Of a stretch of 55,958 nucleotides of DNA, positions 30,205 through 40,351 are shown in pieces (position 1 is the first letter of the stretch; every line of letters begins with the position of its first letter). The DNA comes from an uncultured beta proteobacterium. GTDB lineage: Bacteria; Pseudomonadota; Gammaproteobacteria; Burkholderiales; Burkholderiaceae. The notes below the pieces were generated by a model. It was given only the letters and a program-made list of their open reading frames with translations, did no database searches and was not told the DNA's origin. Location of the stretch: contig CAISYI010000095.1 in NCBI GenBank assembly GCA_903889595.1, forward strand, positions 1 to 55,958. The letters are read 5' to 3'. A program made the translations under genes and the position numbers.

Positions 30205-30996
30205 ATGACCTTTGACCTATCCATCTTTTGTAAAAGCACCTTAGAAGAGGAATATTCTAAAGTCTGTTTTGGAGAAACTTTCCAACCTCTTCTTCACGGT
30301 ATAAATGATCAAACCTATCTTGATTGGTTATTAAAAGCTTGGGGTTGGACATTGAGTGTATCAATCATTGGACTAATCCTAGCGCTAATCATAGGTATCT
30401 CAATTGGTACCCTTAGAACTTTACCTGGTAAGACTTTTATCGGAAAAAGTGGTTTGTATTTTGCAAACTGCTGGGTTGAGCTCTTCAGAAACATTCCTGT
30501 GCTTGTTCAAGTGTTTTTGTGGTATCACGTCATTCCCTTAATGCTCCCTTTTTTAAAAGCAGTTCCCTCCTATTTACTAGTCAGCTTTGCATTAGCGTTT
30601 TTTACCTCAGCAAGGATTGCTGAACAAGTCAAGGCAGGGATTCAATCCTTACCGAGAGGGCAACATGCAGCTGCATTAGCTTTAGGACTTTCAACTTTTC
30701 AAAGCTATCGCTTGGTCATTTTGCCGATGGCATTAAGAATCATTATTCCGCCTCTGACTTCCGAAGCAATGAATATTGTTAAAAATTCTTCGGTTGCTTT
30801 TGCAGTTTCAGTTTCAGAATTAACCATGTTTGCCATGCAAACTCAGGAAGAGACTTCTCGTGGTATTGAGATGTATCTTGCTGTTACCGTTCTTTACGTT
30901 ATTACCGCTTTCTCAGTCAATCGAATCATGGGCATCATTGAAAGCAAAACAAGAATTCCAGGTTTATCTTTATCTTCATCCAGTGGAGCGCACTAA
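30205..30996 (+). CDS. gltJ: Amino acid ABC transporter permease
   Basis: TYLDWLLKAWGWTLSVSIIGL; EQVKAGIQSLPRGQHAAALALGLS. Confidence 0.88.
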   Translation: MTFDLSIFCKSTLEEEYSKVCFGETFQPLLHGINDQTYLDWLLKAWGWTLSVSIIGLILALIIGISIGTLRTLPGKTFIGKSGLYFANCWVELFRNIPVLVQVFLWYHVIPLMLPFLKAVPSYLLVSFALAFFTSARIAEQVKAGIQSLPRGQHAAALALGLSTFQSYRLVILPMALRIIIPPLTSEAMNIVKNSSVAFAVSVSELTMFAMQTQEETSRGIEMYLAVTVLYVITAFSVNRIMGIIESKTRIPGLSLSSSSGAH

Positions 30997-31661
30997 TGGA
31001 GTTAGATTTTAGTTTTTATAATTGGGATTTATTTAAAAACTTTTTACAAAAAGGCTTACTCTTTAGTTTGCAACTAACTCTAGTTGCCACTATTGGTGGA
31101 ATTGTTTTGGGTACGATTTTGGCTCTAATGCGCTTATCAGGTCAAAAGTTACTTGTTGCTCCAGCAACTTGGTATGTCAATTTAATGCGCTCAATTCCTT
31201 TAGTAATGGTGATCCTATGGTTCTTTTTACTGATGCCGAGTATTATCGGTAAATCGATTGGTGCTGAATTATCTGCTTACATCACGTTTATTGCGTTTGA
31301 AGCTGCATTCTTTTCAGAAATTGTCAGAGCTGGAATAGGTTCCGTTTCAAAAGGTCAAACCGCCGCAGGACAAGCTTTAGGGTTATCTTACTCACAAAAC
31401 ATGCAATACATCGTATTACCTCAGGCTTTTCGCAATATGATTCCGGTTCTGATGACACAGACCATCATTTTGTTTCAAGATACATCTCTGGTTTATGCGA
31501 TTGGGGCCTATGACCTTCTCAAAGGTTTTGAGGTTGCAGGTAAGAACTTTGGCAGGCCAATTGAAGCCTACTTGTTAGCTGCCGTCGTATATTTTCTAAT
31601 CTGCTTTAGTTTATCGAGAATCGTTCGTAAGATTCAATCTAAAGTAGCTATTATTCGATAA
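30996..31661 (+). CDS. gltK: Amino acid ABC transporter permease
   Basis: FFSEIVRAGIGSVSKGQTAAGQALGLSYSQNMQYIVLPQAFRNMIP. Confidence 0.9.
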   Translation: MELDFSFYNWDLFKNFLQKGLLFSLQLTLVATIGGIVLGTILALMRLSGQKLLVAPATWYVNLMRSIPLVMVILWFFLLMPSIIGKSIGAELSAYITFIAFEAAFFSEIVRAGIGSVSKGQTAAGQALGLSYSQNMQYIVLPQAFRNMIPVLMTQTIILFQDTSLVYAIGAYDLLKGFEVAGKNFGRPIEAYLLAAVVYFLICFSLSRIVRKIQSKVAIIR

Positions 31662-31677
31662 CTTAAAGGTTTAGTTT

Positions 31678-32418
31678 ATGCCACTGATTCAAATGCAACA
31701 TGTTTCTAAATGGTACGGATCCTTCGCTGTACTAACGGACTGCTCTACCAATATTGAACAAGGTGAAGTCGTGGTCGTCTGTGGTCCCTCTGGGTCTGGT
31801 AAGTCAACCCTGATCAAAACCATCAATGGTTTAGAGCCTTTTCAAACTGGATCAATTGTTGTTGATGGCATTTCTGTAGGCGATCCTAAAACATCCCTGA
31901 CTACACTGCGCTCACAAGTAGGTATGGTATTTCAGAATTTCGAATTATTTCCACATTTGTCAGTGACAGAAAATCTTATCTTGGCACAAGTTAAGGTGTT
32001 AAAAAAAGATCAGTCCACTGCACTTGAGCAAGGTTTGAAATACTTAAATCGTGTTGGGCTGATTGAGCATAAGGATAAATTCCCAGGACAGCTTTCTGGA
32101 GGTCAACAACAACGTGTGGCTATTGCTAGGGCCCTGTGCATGCAACCCAAAGTCATGTTATTCGATGAGCCAACTTCTGCTTTAGATCCAGAGATGGTTG
32201 GCGAGGTATTAGATGTCATGGTGCAACTAGCTCATGATGGCATGACGATGATTTGTGTGACCCATGAAATGGGTTTTGCTAAAAAAGTATCTGACAGGGT
32301 TATTTTTATGGATCAAGGTAGGATTGTTGAGGATTGTACTAAAGTAGAATTTTTTAATGATTCAGAGAATAGATCTCTCAGAGCAAAAGAGTTCTTATCC
32401 AAAATCATTCAACAATAA
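31678..32418 (+). CDS. gltL: Amino acid ABC transporter ATP-binding protein
   Basis: [53 protein letters not shown]. Confidence 0.93.
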   Translation: MPLIQMQHVSKWYGSFAVLTDCSTNIEQGEVVVVCGPSGSGKSTLIKTINGLEPFQTGSIVVDGISVGDPKTSLTTLRSQVGMVFQNFELFPHLSVTENLILAQVKVLKKDQSTALEQGLKYLNRVGLIEHKDKFPGQLSGGQQQRVAIARALCMQPKVMLFDEPTSALDPEMVGEVLDVMVQLAHDGMTMICVTHEMGFAKKVSDRVIFMDQGRIVEDCTKVEFFNDSENRSLRAKEFLSKIIQQ

Positions 32419-32543
32419 AAACTTGATAGTTCAATATGCCTCGTCATCATTTACTTATGCAACTAGGGATATTCCATCATCGACAAGTAATTCAAATTCA
32501 TCATAGAATATTTGAATAATTTAACTTAGCTATTTTAGAAAAT

Positions 32544-33587
32544 ATGTCTCAACCTATCTCTAGCCCTGCCTCTACCCACCTATCTAAAGAGGCTTCTGCC
32601 GCTCGCCGTGTCCTACTTTTCGGTGCAACAGGGACTATTGGCCAAGCAACAGCGCAAGCGCTCGTGCAACAAGGCTTTATAGTGACCTGTTTTATCAGAC
32701 CTCCTAAAGAACATAACAATACTCAGAGGCTAGACCTTTTGTATCCTTTTTTAAATGGTACTCAGATACGTTTCGGTGATGTCTCTAATTCAACTTCGAT
32801 TTTGAAGGATGGATTTTGTGGTGAGCGCTTTGACGTCATTATTTCTTGCCTCGCTTCAAGAACGGGGACGCCAAAGGATGCTTGGAAAATTGATTATCAG
32901 GCGCATGCCAATATCTTAGAATGCGCAAAAAAAATGCAAGTTGGCCAAATGATTTTGCTTTCAGCTATCTGTGTACAAAAACCTTTGTTGGCATTTCAAC
33001 AAGCTAAATTAGCCTTTGAAAAATTATTAATTAATTCAGGCTTAAATTATTCTATCGTTCGACCTACTGCGTTTTTTAAATCCTTATCGGGTCAAATCAA
33101 GCGTGTACAGAGTGGTAAATCCTTTTTGATATTTGGGGATGGTCAACTCACCTCCTGTAAACCGATTAGTGATAAAGATTTGGGGGAGTATATTGTTAGT
33201 TGTATTGATAACTCTTTACAGCATAATCAAATTCTACCAATTGGTGGTCCAGGTAAGGCGATTACCCCCTTACAACAAGGTGAAAAATTATTTGAACTAG
33301 TCGGTAAAACTCCCAAGTTTTCTAATGTGCCAATTAGCCTAATGAATGTCATTATTACAACTCTATCCCTACTTGGTTCAATTATTCCAGGTTTAAAGGA
33401 CAAAGCAGAACTCGCTAAAATTGGTCGTTACTATGCAACGGAGTCCATGTTAGTTTTGAATCCTCTCACAGGACAATATGATGAAAAATTAACTCCGTCA
33501 GCTGGCACTCAAACTCTTTTTGAATTTTATGAAGAGCTAGTTTCTAGTAAATTAGACGTAGATTTAAAAGAACATTCCGTATTTTGA
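32544..33587 (+). CDS. bciA: Divinyl (proto)chlorophyllide a 8-vinyl-reductase-like protein
   Basis: LLFGATGTIGQATA; SCLASRTGTPKDAWKIDYQAHANILE; LLSAICVQKPLLAFQQAKLAFEKLL; FFKSLSGQIKRVQSGKSFLIFGDG; GRYYATESMLV. Confidence 0.85.
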   Translation: MSQPISSPASTHLSKEASAARRVLLFGATGTIGQATAQALVQQGFIVTCFIRPPKEHNNTQRLDLLYPFLNGTQIRFGDVSNSTSILKDGFCGERFDVIISCLASRTGTPKDAWKIDYQAHANILECAKKMQVGQMILLSAICVQKPLLAFQQAKLAFEKLLINSGLNYSIVRPTAFFKSLSGQIKRVQSGKSFLIFGDGQLTSCKPISDKDLGEYIVSCIDNSLQHNQILPIGGPGKAITPLQQGEKLFELVGKTPKFSNVPISLMNVIITTLSLLGSIIPGLKDKAELAKIGRYYATESMLVLNPLTGQYDEKLTPSAGTQTLFEFYEELVSSKLDVDLKEHSVF

Positions 33588-33662
33588 AAAACCATATCGA
33601 TGCTAGTAGATATGTGCTTTCTTTGTTAAGATGATTCATTAAATTTTATAAAACTATTAAAT

Positions 33663-34256
33663 ATGCAATTTCTCATTTTAGGTCTGTTTTTATTTCTAGG
33701 GACACACTCTGTTCGCATCTTTGCGAATGATTGGACGAATTCTCAAATAGAAAAACGTGGTCCAGCTTTTTGGAAAATTAGTTATACCCTACTCTCCCTC
33801 ATAGGTTTTGTACTAATCATTAAAGGATACGCATTAGCTCAAGAATCAAGAGTACTAGTATGGTCACCCCCTAGTTGGACTGGTCATATCACTGGGTTAC
33901 TAATGCTTTTTTGCTTTATTTTGCTAGCAAGTTCCAAGCGTCCCAAAAATTTAATTTTTGCAACCTTAAAGCATCCAATGATTATTGCTGTAAAAGTTTG
34001 GGCTCTAGCCCATTTGCTTGCCAATGGAAGTTTGGCGGGGATAGTTCTGTTTGGGAGTTTTTTAATTTGGGCAGTACTCGACTTCAAATCATCGCGTAAG
34101 CGCGATGTTAAAGCAGATTCATCCAATCAAGAACCTGCCATCATTGCAAACTGGCAGGGAACTTTACCAGCGATTTTAATCGGGGTTGGTATTTGGGCAA
34201 TATTTGCATTCTATTTACACCGTGTTTTGATTGGTGTTCAACCATTTATGAAATAA
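33663..34256 (+). CDS. nnrU: NnrU family membrane protein
   Basis: LFLFLGTHSVRIFANDW; TLKHPMIIAVKVWALAHLLANGSLAGIVLFGSFLIWAV. Confidence 0.88.
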   Translation: MQFLILGLFLFLGTHSVRIFANDWTNSQIEKRGPAFWKISYTLLSLIGFVLIIKGYALAQESRVLVWSPPSWTGHITGLLMLFCFILLASSKRPKNLIFATLKHPMIIAVKVWALAHLLANGSLAGIVLFGSFLIWAVLDFKSSRKRDVKADSSNQEPAIIANWQGTLPAILIGVGIWAIFAFYLHRVLIGVQPFMK

Positions 34257-34262
34257 CTGATC

Positions 34263-34742
34263 ATGTCATCCCTATTTGACTTTGAAGCAAAAACAATTCA
34301 AGACCAATTATTCCGCTTTTCCGACTTCAAAAATCAGCCTTTCTTAATTGTTAATACCGCCAGAAAATGCGGTTTTGCACCGCAAATGAAAGAGTTAGAA
34401 GATTTACATCAAACCTACAAAAATAAAGGCTTGATGGTTATTGCCTTTCCATGTAATCAATTTGGTAGTCAGGAACCTGGCAGTAATGAAGAAATAGCAG
34501 AGCAATGTGATTTGAGCTTTCACACCACGTTTCAAATGATGTCAAAAATTGACGTTAACGGAACTAATGCACATCCTTTATATCAATGGTTATCTGCCCA
34601 GGCGCCTGGTCTCTTTGGATCCCAGGCAATTAAGTGGAATTTTACAAAATTTTTAATCGATCGATCTGGCAAAGTGGTTGAACGATTTAGCTCGATGCAC
34701 TCGCCCGAAAAATTACGTGCTCCAATAGAAAATTTACTTTGA
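34263..34742 (+). CDS. Glutathione peroxidase family (Cys type)
   Basis: LIVNTARKCGFAPQMKELEDL; VIAFPCNQFGSQEPG; IKWNFTKFLIDRSG. Confidence 0.92.
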   Translation: MSSLFDFEAKTIQDQLFRFSDFKNQPFLIVNTARKCGFAPQMKELEDLHQTYKNKGLMVIAFPCNQFGSQEPGSNEEIAEQCDLSFHTTFQMMSKIDVNGTNAHPLYQWLSAQAPGLFGSQAIKWNFTKFLIDRSGKVVERFSSMHSPEKLRAPIENLL

Positions 34743-34764
34743 TTTATTGCAAAAAATACTCATT

Positions 34765-36534
34765 ATGAACTCGGCAAAAAACGCCTCTGGCTTGAATTCC
34801 CTAAAAGCATTAATACCCTTTCTAAAGCCCTATAAAAAAGAGTTTATTCTGGCAGCGATTAGCTTAATTCTAGCTGCATGCTCTACTTTAGTGGTCCCAC
34901 TCTCATTTCGTCAGATTATTGACATGGGATTTGTAAATCCCAGCAATGGGGATTATGCTCAAATTAATCGTACCTTTTTAATTCTATTAGTTGTTGCTGT
35001 TGTGGTGGCACTCACTACAGCCCTTAGGTTCTACGTGGTCTCTTGGTTAGGTGAGCGCATTACTAGCGATGTACGCCAACAAGTCTACACTCACGTGATT
35101 TCACAGAGTCCAGAATTCTTTGAAGAGACTCAAAGTGGTGAGGTATTGTCCAGACTAAATACGGATACAGTTTTAATTCAAACGCTCATTGGAACTAGTG
35201 TGTCAATGTTCGCTAGAAATTGCTTACTATTTACGGGTGGACTAGTAATGATGTTCTTCACCAGTGCCCGTCTGTCAGTATTGATTTTTGCCATGTTGTT
35301 ACTCATCGTTATTCCTATCATGATCATGGGTAGAAAGGTACGCAAACTTTCTCGTAACTCTCAAGATAAAATAGCAGATGCTTCAGGCCTAGCAGGTGAA
35401 AAATTAAATGCAATCACAACCATTCAGTCTTTTACTAATGAAGTGGCTGAAAGTACTCTTTTTAAGGGCTATGTTGAAGAAGCTTTCCAAGCCGCTAAGA
35501 CGCGTTTTAGAGCTCGCGCACTTTTAACTTTCATCGCTATTGTCTTTGGATTTTGTAGCATTATTGCCGTCTTATGGTTGGGTGCATATGCTGTTTTAGA
35601 TAATCAGTTAAGTAGTGGTGAGCTTACTCAATTTATTTTATATTCTGTTATTGTTGCGGGTGCTATCGCTGGACTAGCTGAGGTGCTTGGTGATACGCAA
35701 CGCGCTATCGGAGCAAGTGAGAGATTATTAGAATTATTAAAACTAAAATCCCATATTAAAAATCCAGACAAGCCATTGTCACTTAATGAAATTCCCAAAA
35801 ATGGGGTTTCACTGCAATTCGATAATATTAGTTTTCACTACCCTTCAAATCCTCAAAGTGTTTTAAAAGATATTTCTTTGTCAATTGAGCCGGGAGAATT
35901 AATCGCTATTGTTGGCCGCTCAGGTGCTGGTAAATCCACTTTATTTCAATTGTTACAACGTTTTTATGATCCACAAAATGGCATGATCAAAATTAACGGG
36001 GTCAATATACACGAATTAAATTTAAACGAATTGCGTCAAATAATAGGGATTGTTCCACAAGATATTGTGATCTTTTCAGATAACGCAATGGAAAATATTC
36101 GCTATGGCAAACTTAATGCAACCGATGCAGAAGTATTTGAAGCAGCAAAAATTGCCGTTGCTGATGAATTTATTCTCAATTTACCTCAAGGTTACAAAAC
36201 CTTTTTAGGTGATCGAGGGATTCGCTTGTCAGGTGGGCAGCGCCAGCGCATTGGAATTGCTCGAACCTTACTCAAAAATCCAGCCTTACTTTTATTAGAT
36301 GAAGCTACTAGTGCATTAGACTCTGAATCGGAGCGATTAATTCAAATAGCAATTGAAAAAGCTACTCAAAATAGAACAACACTCGTGATTGCCCATCGCT
36401 TAGCTACGGTTAAAAAGGCAAATAGAATCGTTGTTTTTGATCAAGGTCAGATTGTTGAGATTGGCACACATGAAGAACTCATTCAGCAAGGTGGTATTTA
36501 TTCGACACTAGCGGAATTGCAGTTTGCAGATTAA
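34765..36534 (+). CDS. ABC transporter, fused TM/ATPase exporter (MsbA-like)
   Basis: TM region plus GRSGAGKSTLFQLLQRFYDPQNG; LSGGQRQRIGIARTLLKNPALLLLDEATSALD; ORF-track start 34747. Confidence 0.9.
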   Translation: MNSAKNASGLNSLKALIPFLKPYKKEFILAAISLILAACSTLVVPLSFRQIIDMGFVNPSNGDYAQINRTFLILLVVAVVVALTTALRFYVVSWLGERITSDVRQQVYTHVISQSPEFFEETQSGEVLSRLNTDTVLIQTLIGTSVSMFARNCLLFTGGLVMMFFTSARLSVLIFAMLLLIVIPIMIMGRKVRKLSRNSQDKIADASGLAGEKLNAITTIQSFTNEVAESTLFKGYVEEAFQAAKTRFRARALLTFIAIVFGFCSIIAVLWLGAYAVLDNQLSSGELTQFILYSVIVAGAIAGLAEVLGDTQRAIGASERLLELLKLKSHIKNPDKPLSLNEIPKNGVSLQFDNISFHYPSNPQSVLKDISLSIEPGELIAIVGRSGAGKSTLFQLLQRFYDPQNGMIKINGVNIHELNLNELRQIIGIVPQDIVIFSDNAMENIRYGKLNATDAEVFEAAKIAVADEFILNLPQGYKTFLGDRGIRLSGGQRQRIGIARTLLKNPALLLLDEATSALDSESERLIQIAIEKATQNRTTLVIAHRLATVKKANRIVVFDQGQIVEIGTHEELIQQGGIYSTLAELQFAD

Positions 36535-36614
36535 CGACTATTTATTTTATAAATAATTTCCGCCAAGTCAAAGGTCTTGACTTGCATTAATCCCATTTCC
36601 AATAAGTTTGGAAT

Positions 36615-36862
36615 TTAAGCAATGATTGCTTTTTCTTTTACTACTTTCAATAATGGTAAACCGAATATTTTTGCAGCGTCAATCACTGCTAAAAAAAATA
36701 ACTCATTTTGATTTCTTCTGAGTCAGATACGTCCTTAGTACCATCCGGGAAGAGCAATGAAATCCATAAAGCTTCTAAAAACTTCTTTTTCTTCGAAATA
36801 ATAATGATGTATTTTAGTCGGCTCAATTTTTAAACTTGTGTCAGCTAATATGTTTTAATCAT
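36615..36862 (-). pseudogene. Putative decayed ORF with two or three frameshifts, unknown family
   Basis: Shifting frames on the minus strand gives NILADTSLKIEPTKIHHYYFEEKEVFRSFMDFIALP / PDGTKDVSDSEEIKMSYFF / LAVIDAAKIFGLPLLKVVKEKAIIA*. Confidence 0.45.
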
Positions 36863-37134
36863 TTTTTTTATTACTTCACTAGTTGAAGTTTATATTGCCA
36901 CACTTGGGTTTACTTCATCGTAAATTTAAAATATTGTTTAATTTTATCTAGGAACTTTACAACTAAATTAATTTTTATTTAACAGGTTTAAAAATGAACC
37001 TAAGACATAAATTGTTGATTAAGAGTAACTATTTATACGAATTTCATAGCAATGAACTTTCTATTTTCTGCGTAATCTTTTTAGCAACGATCTTTGAACA
37101 AAAAAATCTCTTTTAGAAAATAATAAGGAATGAA

Positions 37135-38103
37135 ATGGCCCAAACTGAGCGATTAAGAGAAATAGAACAAATGCTTATTTCCCGCAAATTTGTAAGCAAG
37201 CAAGAGTTTTTGGGGAAATTAGAGGTTTCAGTAGCCACGTTTAAAAGAGATATTGAAAAACTTCGGGACCAATACAACGTACCGATTATTTACGATCGAA
37301 GTGAGGAAGCATATACGATTGGTACTCCTGTAGCAGGACCTAGAAAGCCCATGCCAGGACTTTGGTTTTCTCAATCGGAATTGACTGCGTTAGTCTTAAT
37401 GCAACATTTATTAACGGAACTGGATCAATCCGGAATTATTAGTCCAAGAATTGAACCACTTGCTTCATTTGTCGATAAATTACTAGGAAGCGCACAAACT
37501 TCAACAAATCAACTTCGTCAGAGAATAAAAGTCATTGGTATGTCTTCTCGTAAAACATCCATTACTAACTTTGAAGAGGTGGGTTTAGCACTTCTTAATA
37601 GGAAAGAGCTAGAAATCGAATATTATGTCAAATCAAGAGATGAGACAACTAGCCGAGTCATTAGTCCTCAACAAATGATTTACTACCGAGAAAATTGGTA
37701 TTTGGATGCCCATTGCCATTTAAGAAATGATCTTCGAAGTTTTTCATTAGATGGCATCATCAGTGCAAAAATAAGTGATGCTAATGCATTTGAGGTTGCC
37801 AGTTCAGTCCTCAACGCCCACTTTACCCAAAGCTATGGGATATTCAGCGGCAAATCAACTCAACGTGCAAAATTACGATTTAATCCAGAGCGTGCAAGGT
37901 ATATTAAAAAAGAACTATGGCATCCAGAACAAGTCTCATCCGAAGATGAAGATGGATATCTGATCATTGAATTTGATTTTAATCAGGACCCTGAACTCGT
38001 TATGGATATTCTTAAGCATGGCTCTCACGTAGAGGTCCTTGAACCTAAAACGCTTAAAGATAAAATTATTGAAGAAATGAAAAGAAGTCTAGCGCTTTAT
38101 TGA
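37135..38103 (+). CDS. WYL-domain transcriptional regulator (YafY-like)
   Basis: N-terminal HTH (TERLREIEQMLISRKFVSKQEFLGKLEVSVATFKRDIEKLR) and WYL region YYRENWYLDAHCHLRNDLRSFSLDGI. Confidence 0.9.
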   Translation: MAQTERLREIEQMLISRKFVSKQEFLGKLEVSVATFKRDIEKLRDQYNVPIIYDRSEEAYTIGTPVAGPRKPMPGLWFSQSELTALVLMQHLLTELDQSGIISPRIEPLASFVDKLLGSAQTSTNQLRQRIKVIGMSSRKTSITNFEEVGLALLNRKELEIEYYVKSRDETTSRVISPQQMIYYRENWYLDAHCHLRNDLRSFSLDGIISAKISDANAFEVASSVLNAHFTQSYGIFSGKSTQRAKLRFNPERARYIKKELWHPEQVSSEDEDGYLIIEFDFNQDPELVMDILKHGSHVEVLEPKTLKDKIIEEMKRSLALY

Positions 38104-38109
38104 GATTGC

Positions 38110-38140
38110 ATCCTACTTTTTACTAGGATCTTTAATTTTT
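38110..38140. terminator. Possible terminator between convergent genes
   Basis: ATCCTA-N8-TAGGAT followed by T-rich CTTTAATTTTT. Confidence 0.45.
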
Positions 38141-38352
38141 AAAGGGGCTAGTAAATGAGTCAGGTCATTGTGGTCTAAAGTATGCATGACTTCTAACAAC
38201 TCACCTAACTGCCCTTTAGGGAAACCCTCCCTTGCAAACCAGGATAAATAATTAGCAGGTAAATCACAGAGTAGTCGACCTGCGTATTTTCCATAAGGCA
38301 TTTTCATACTAACTAATTTTTCTAGAGTATCAGGAGTCATTTCAACGAGCAA
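38113..38352 (-). CDS. DUF3820 family protein
   Basis: MPYGKYAGRLLCDLPANYLSWFAREGFPKGQLGELLEVM. Confidence 0.85.
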   Translation of the reverse strand: MLVEMTPDTLEKLVSMKMPYGKYAGRLLCDLPANYLSWFAREGFPKGQLGELLEVMHTLDHNDLTHLLAPLKIKDPSKK

Positions 38353-38391
38353 AATTAGTAATAAAACTTAAAGCGGTCACTTGTAATAAGG

Positions 38392-39822
38392 CTAATGCAT
38401 GGTCAGTTCTTTAAGAACACCCAAATTATCAACAGTATTACTATTTATCCCTACTTCCTTATTATATTGAAGAACAAGTGCAGTAATATCATCTGAAGCA
38501 GGAGTGCCATTCGAGAACTGGTCAAGATCATCTATGAGTGCTTTTACTAACTCATCAATATGATGGACATCGTGCGTCTTCTGAAGCAAACGAAGTAAAC
38601 GTAACTCGCCATATTGCTCTTCTTTACTATTAAAACATTCCGTGACGCCGTCAGTCATTAATAAAATACGATCATTTTTTTCAAGCTGAATAGAAATATT
38701 GGTATATTTCGGATGGTCTAGAAGCCCTACCAATGGGTTAGATTTATTCGAAATCGTTTCAATCTTATGATCTTCCCTAATAACATAGGGCATGCTATGT
38801 CCAGCATTACAAAAGGTAAAGATACCTGTTTTAATATCTAGCACACCATATATTAAGGTCACAAATAGTGACAAAGGATTATTAAGAACTAAATGGGCAT
38901 TTAACCTTTGTATACAAGCTGCAGGTGATGCATGATTAACTGCCTGCTCTTCCAGTATGGTTTTAACTAAAATCATAAATAAAGCAGCCGGCACTCCTTT
39001 ACCGCTAACATCAGCAACGACAAAGCCAAACTGATGATCATTGATTTGATAGGCATCATAAAAGTCCCCACCAATCATTCTTGCAGCGCGCATAAATGCG
39101 TGTGCTTGGTAATCATCATGTTGTTGAAAGATACTTGGCAGGATTGATTGTTGTAAAGTTCTAGCAACTTCAAGATCCTCATTAATTTGCTTTTGTTGTG
39201 CAATTAAATCTTCGTTTACTTTTTTTAACTCTAAAGTACGTTGAACTACCTGGGCTTCTAAATTTTCCTCAGATCGTTGTAATCGATCGCGTGCTTGCTC
39301 TAAATTAAGCATGGTTTGCCGAAGTTCAGCCGCTGTATTTCTTTCATCGTCAATTAATTGTTGATGGAGATGAAGCGCCTCTTGTAGTAAATCGGATTGC
39401 AAGCGCATTAACAAATCAACTTCTAAAAGTTTTGGCGTATTTTGATGCATCACAATTACCGGCTCATATGCTAACAGGGTAGATCGAGAAAGAACCTCTT
39501 GTACAGCCGATGAAACACTCAAGTTTTCATCCAAAATCATCGGATCTTTATCAATCACATCAAAATCAAATAAAACTTTAATCGGACCCTTCATAAATAT
39601 TTCACGTGCAAACTGACGACTTAATGCGAAAGCAAAACGAGAACGTGATACGACACCCACGATTTTATTTTCATGCAGAAGAATAAAACCTGGCAATCCT
39701 GGTTGCTCACGAAATTCAGACTCAATTTGGTAGACCGGAGCATCGACCGCAATAGAAGAATTCCATAAATCAATTTCGCAAAGTTGATTTGGTAAGGGTT
39801 TTGAAGAGGATTTAATTGTCAT
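38392..39822 (-). CDS. RsbU/SpoIIE-type PP2C serine phosphatase with N-terminal CBS-like region and coiled coil
   Basis: GGDFYDAYQINDHQFGFVVADVSGKGVPAALFM; FCNAGHSMPYV; ILLMTDGVTECFN; PASDDITALVLQ. Confidence 0.92.
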   Translation of the reverse strand: MTIKSSSKPLPNQLCEIDLWNSSIAVDAPVYQIESEFREQPGLPGFILLHENKIVGVVSRSRFAFALSRQFAREIFMKGPIKVLFDFDVIDKDPMILDENLSVSSAVQEVLSRSTLLAYEPVIVMHQNTPKLLEVDLLMRLQSDLLQEALHLHQQLIDDERNTAAELRQTMLNLEQARDRLQRSEENLEAQVVQRTLELKKVNEDLIAQQKQINEDLEVARTLQQSILPSIFQQHDDYQAHAFMRAARMIGGDFYDAYQINDHQFGFVVADVSGKGVPAALFMILVKTILEEQAVNHASPAACIQRLNAHLVLNNPLSLFVTLIYGVLDIKTGIFTFCNAGHSMPYVIREDHKIETISNKSNPLVGLLDHPKYTNISIQLEKNDRILLMTDGVTECFNSKEEQYGELRLLRLLQKTHDVHHIDELVKALIDDLDQFSNGTPASDDITALVLQYNKEVGINSNTVDNLGVLKELTMH

Positions 39823-39894
39823 AATTAGATGAAAATATCACAAAAATCTGCATCAGGTGATAAATTCAAAAAAACAAAGCAAGATGTTCAACAA

Positions 39895-40320
39895 TTATTG
39901 TTGAAATTGGAATATTAGGCGATTACCAACACTTTTCGGTTCGTAATGAATCGATTTGGAAAACTTTTTCATCAAAGATATACCAAGCCCACCAATTTGC
40001 ACATCTTTTAAATCGGTAGGAATCATTTTTTCTTCTTTTTCTAAGGGATTGAATTGAATCCCGTTGTCTTCTATGGATAAGATGATATCCTCAGTGGACC
40101 TTTTTACAGCTAAATTTACAACTTTATCCTCTTCTTTAACTGAAGTATTTTCAAGTTGATAGGAATGCATCACAATATTCATAAACGTTTCTTCGCAACA
40201 CAACTTCATGGCGAAGATTGATGACTTTGATAAATTTCCTTGATCAGCCAAGTTATCCAACCATTGATTGATATTTAGTAACTTATCCAATTTGCCTTGG
40301 ACGGTTATTTGACTATTCAT
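39895..40320 (-). CDS. RsbW-like anti-sigma/serine kinase (GHKL ATPase)
   Basis: N box CCEETFMNIVMHSY, G1 SIEDNGIQFNP, G2 GGLGISLMKKF. Confidence 0.87.
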   Translation of the reverse strand: MNSQITVQGKLDKLLNINQWLDNLADQGNLSKSSIFAMKLCCEETFMNIVMHSYQLENTSVKEEDKVVNLAVKRSTEDIILSIEDNGIQFNPLEKEEKMIPTDLKDVQIGGLGISLMKKFSKSIHYEPKSVGNRLIFQFQQ

Positions 40321-40351
40321 GAACTACGAGTCCTGAGTCATTGCGGTTAAA

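Noticed and set aside
36994-37116. 41-codon ORF (MNLRHKLLIKSNYLYEFHSNELSIFCVIFLATIFEQKNLF) upstream of the WYL regulator
   Set aside because: No clear ribosome-binding site and very AT-rich; too short to support without conservation data
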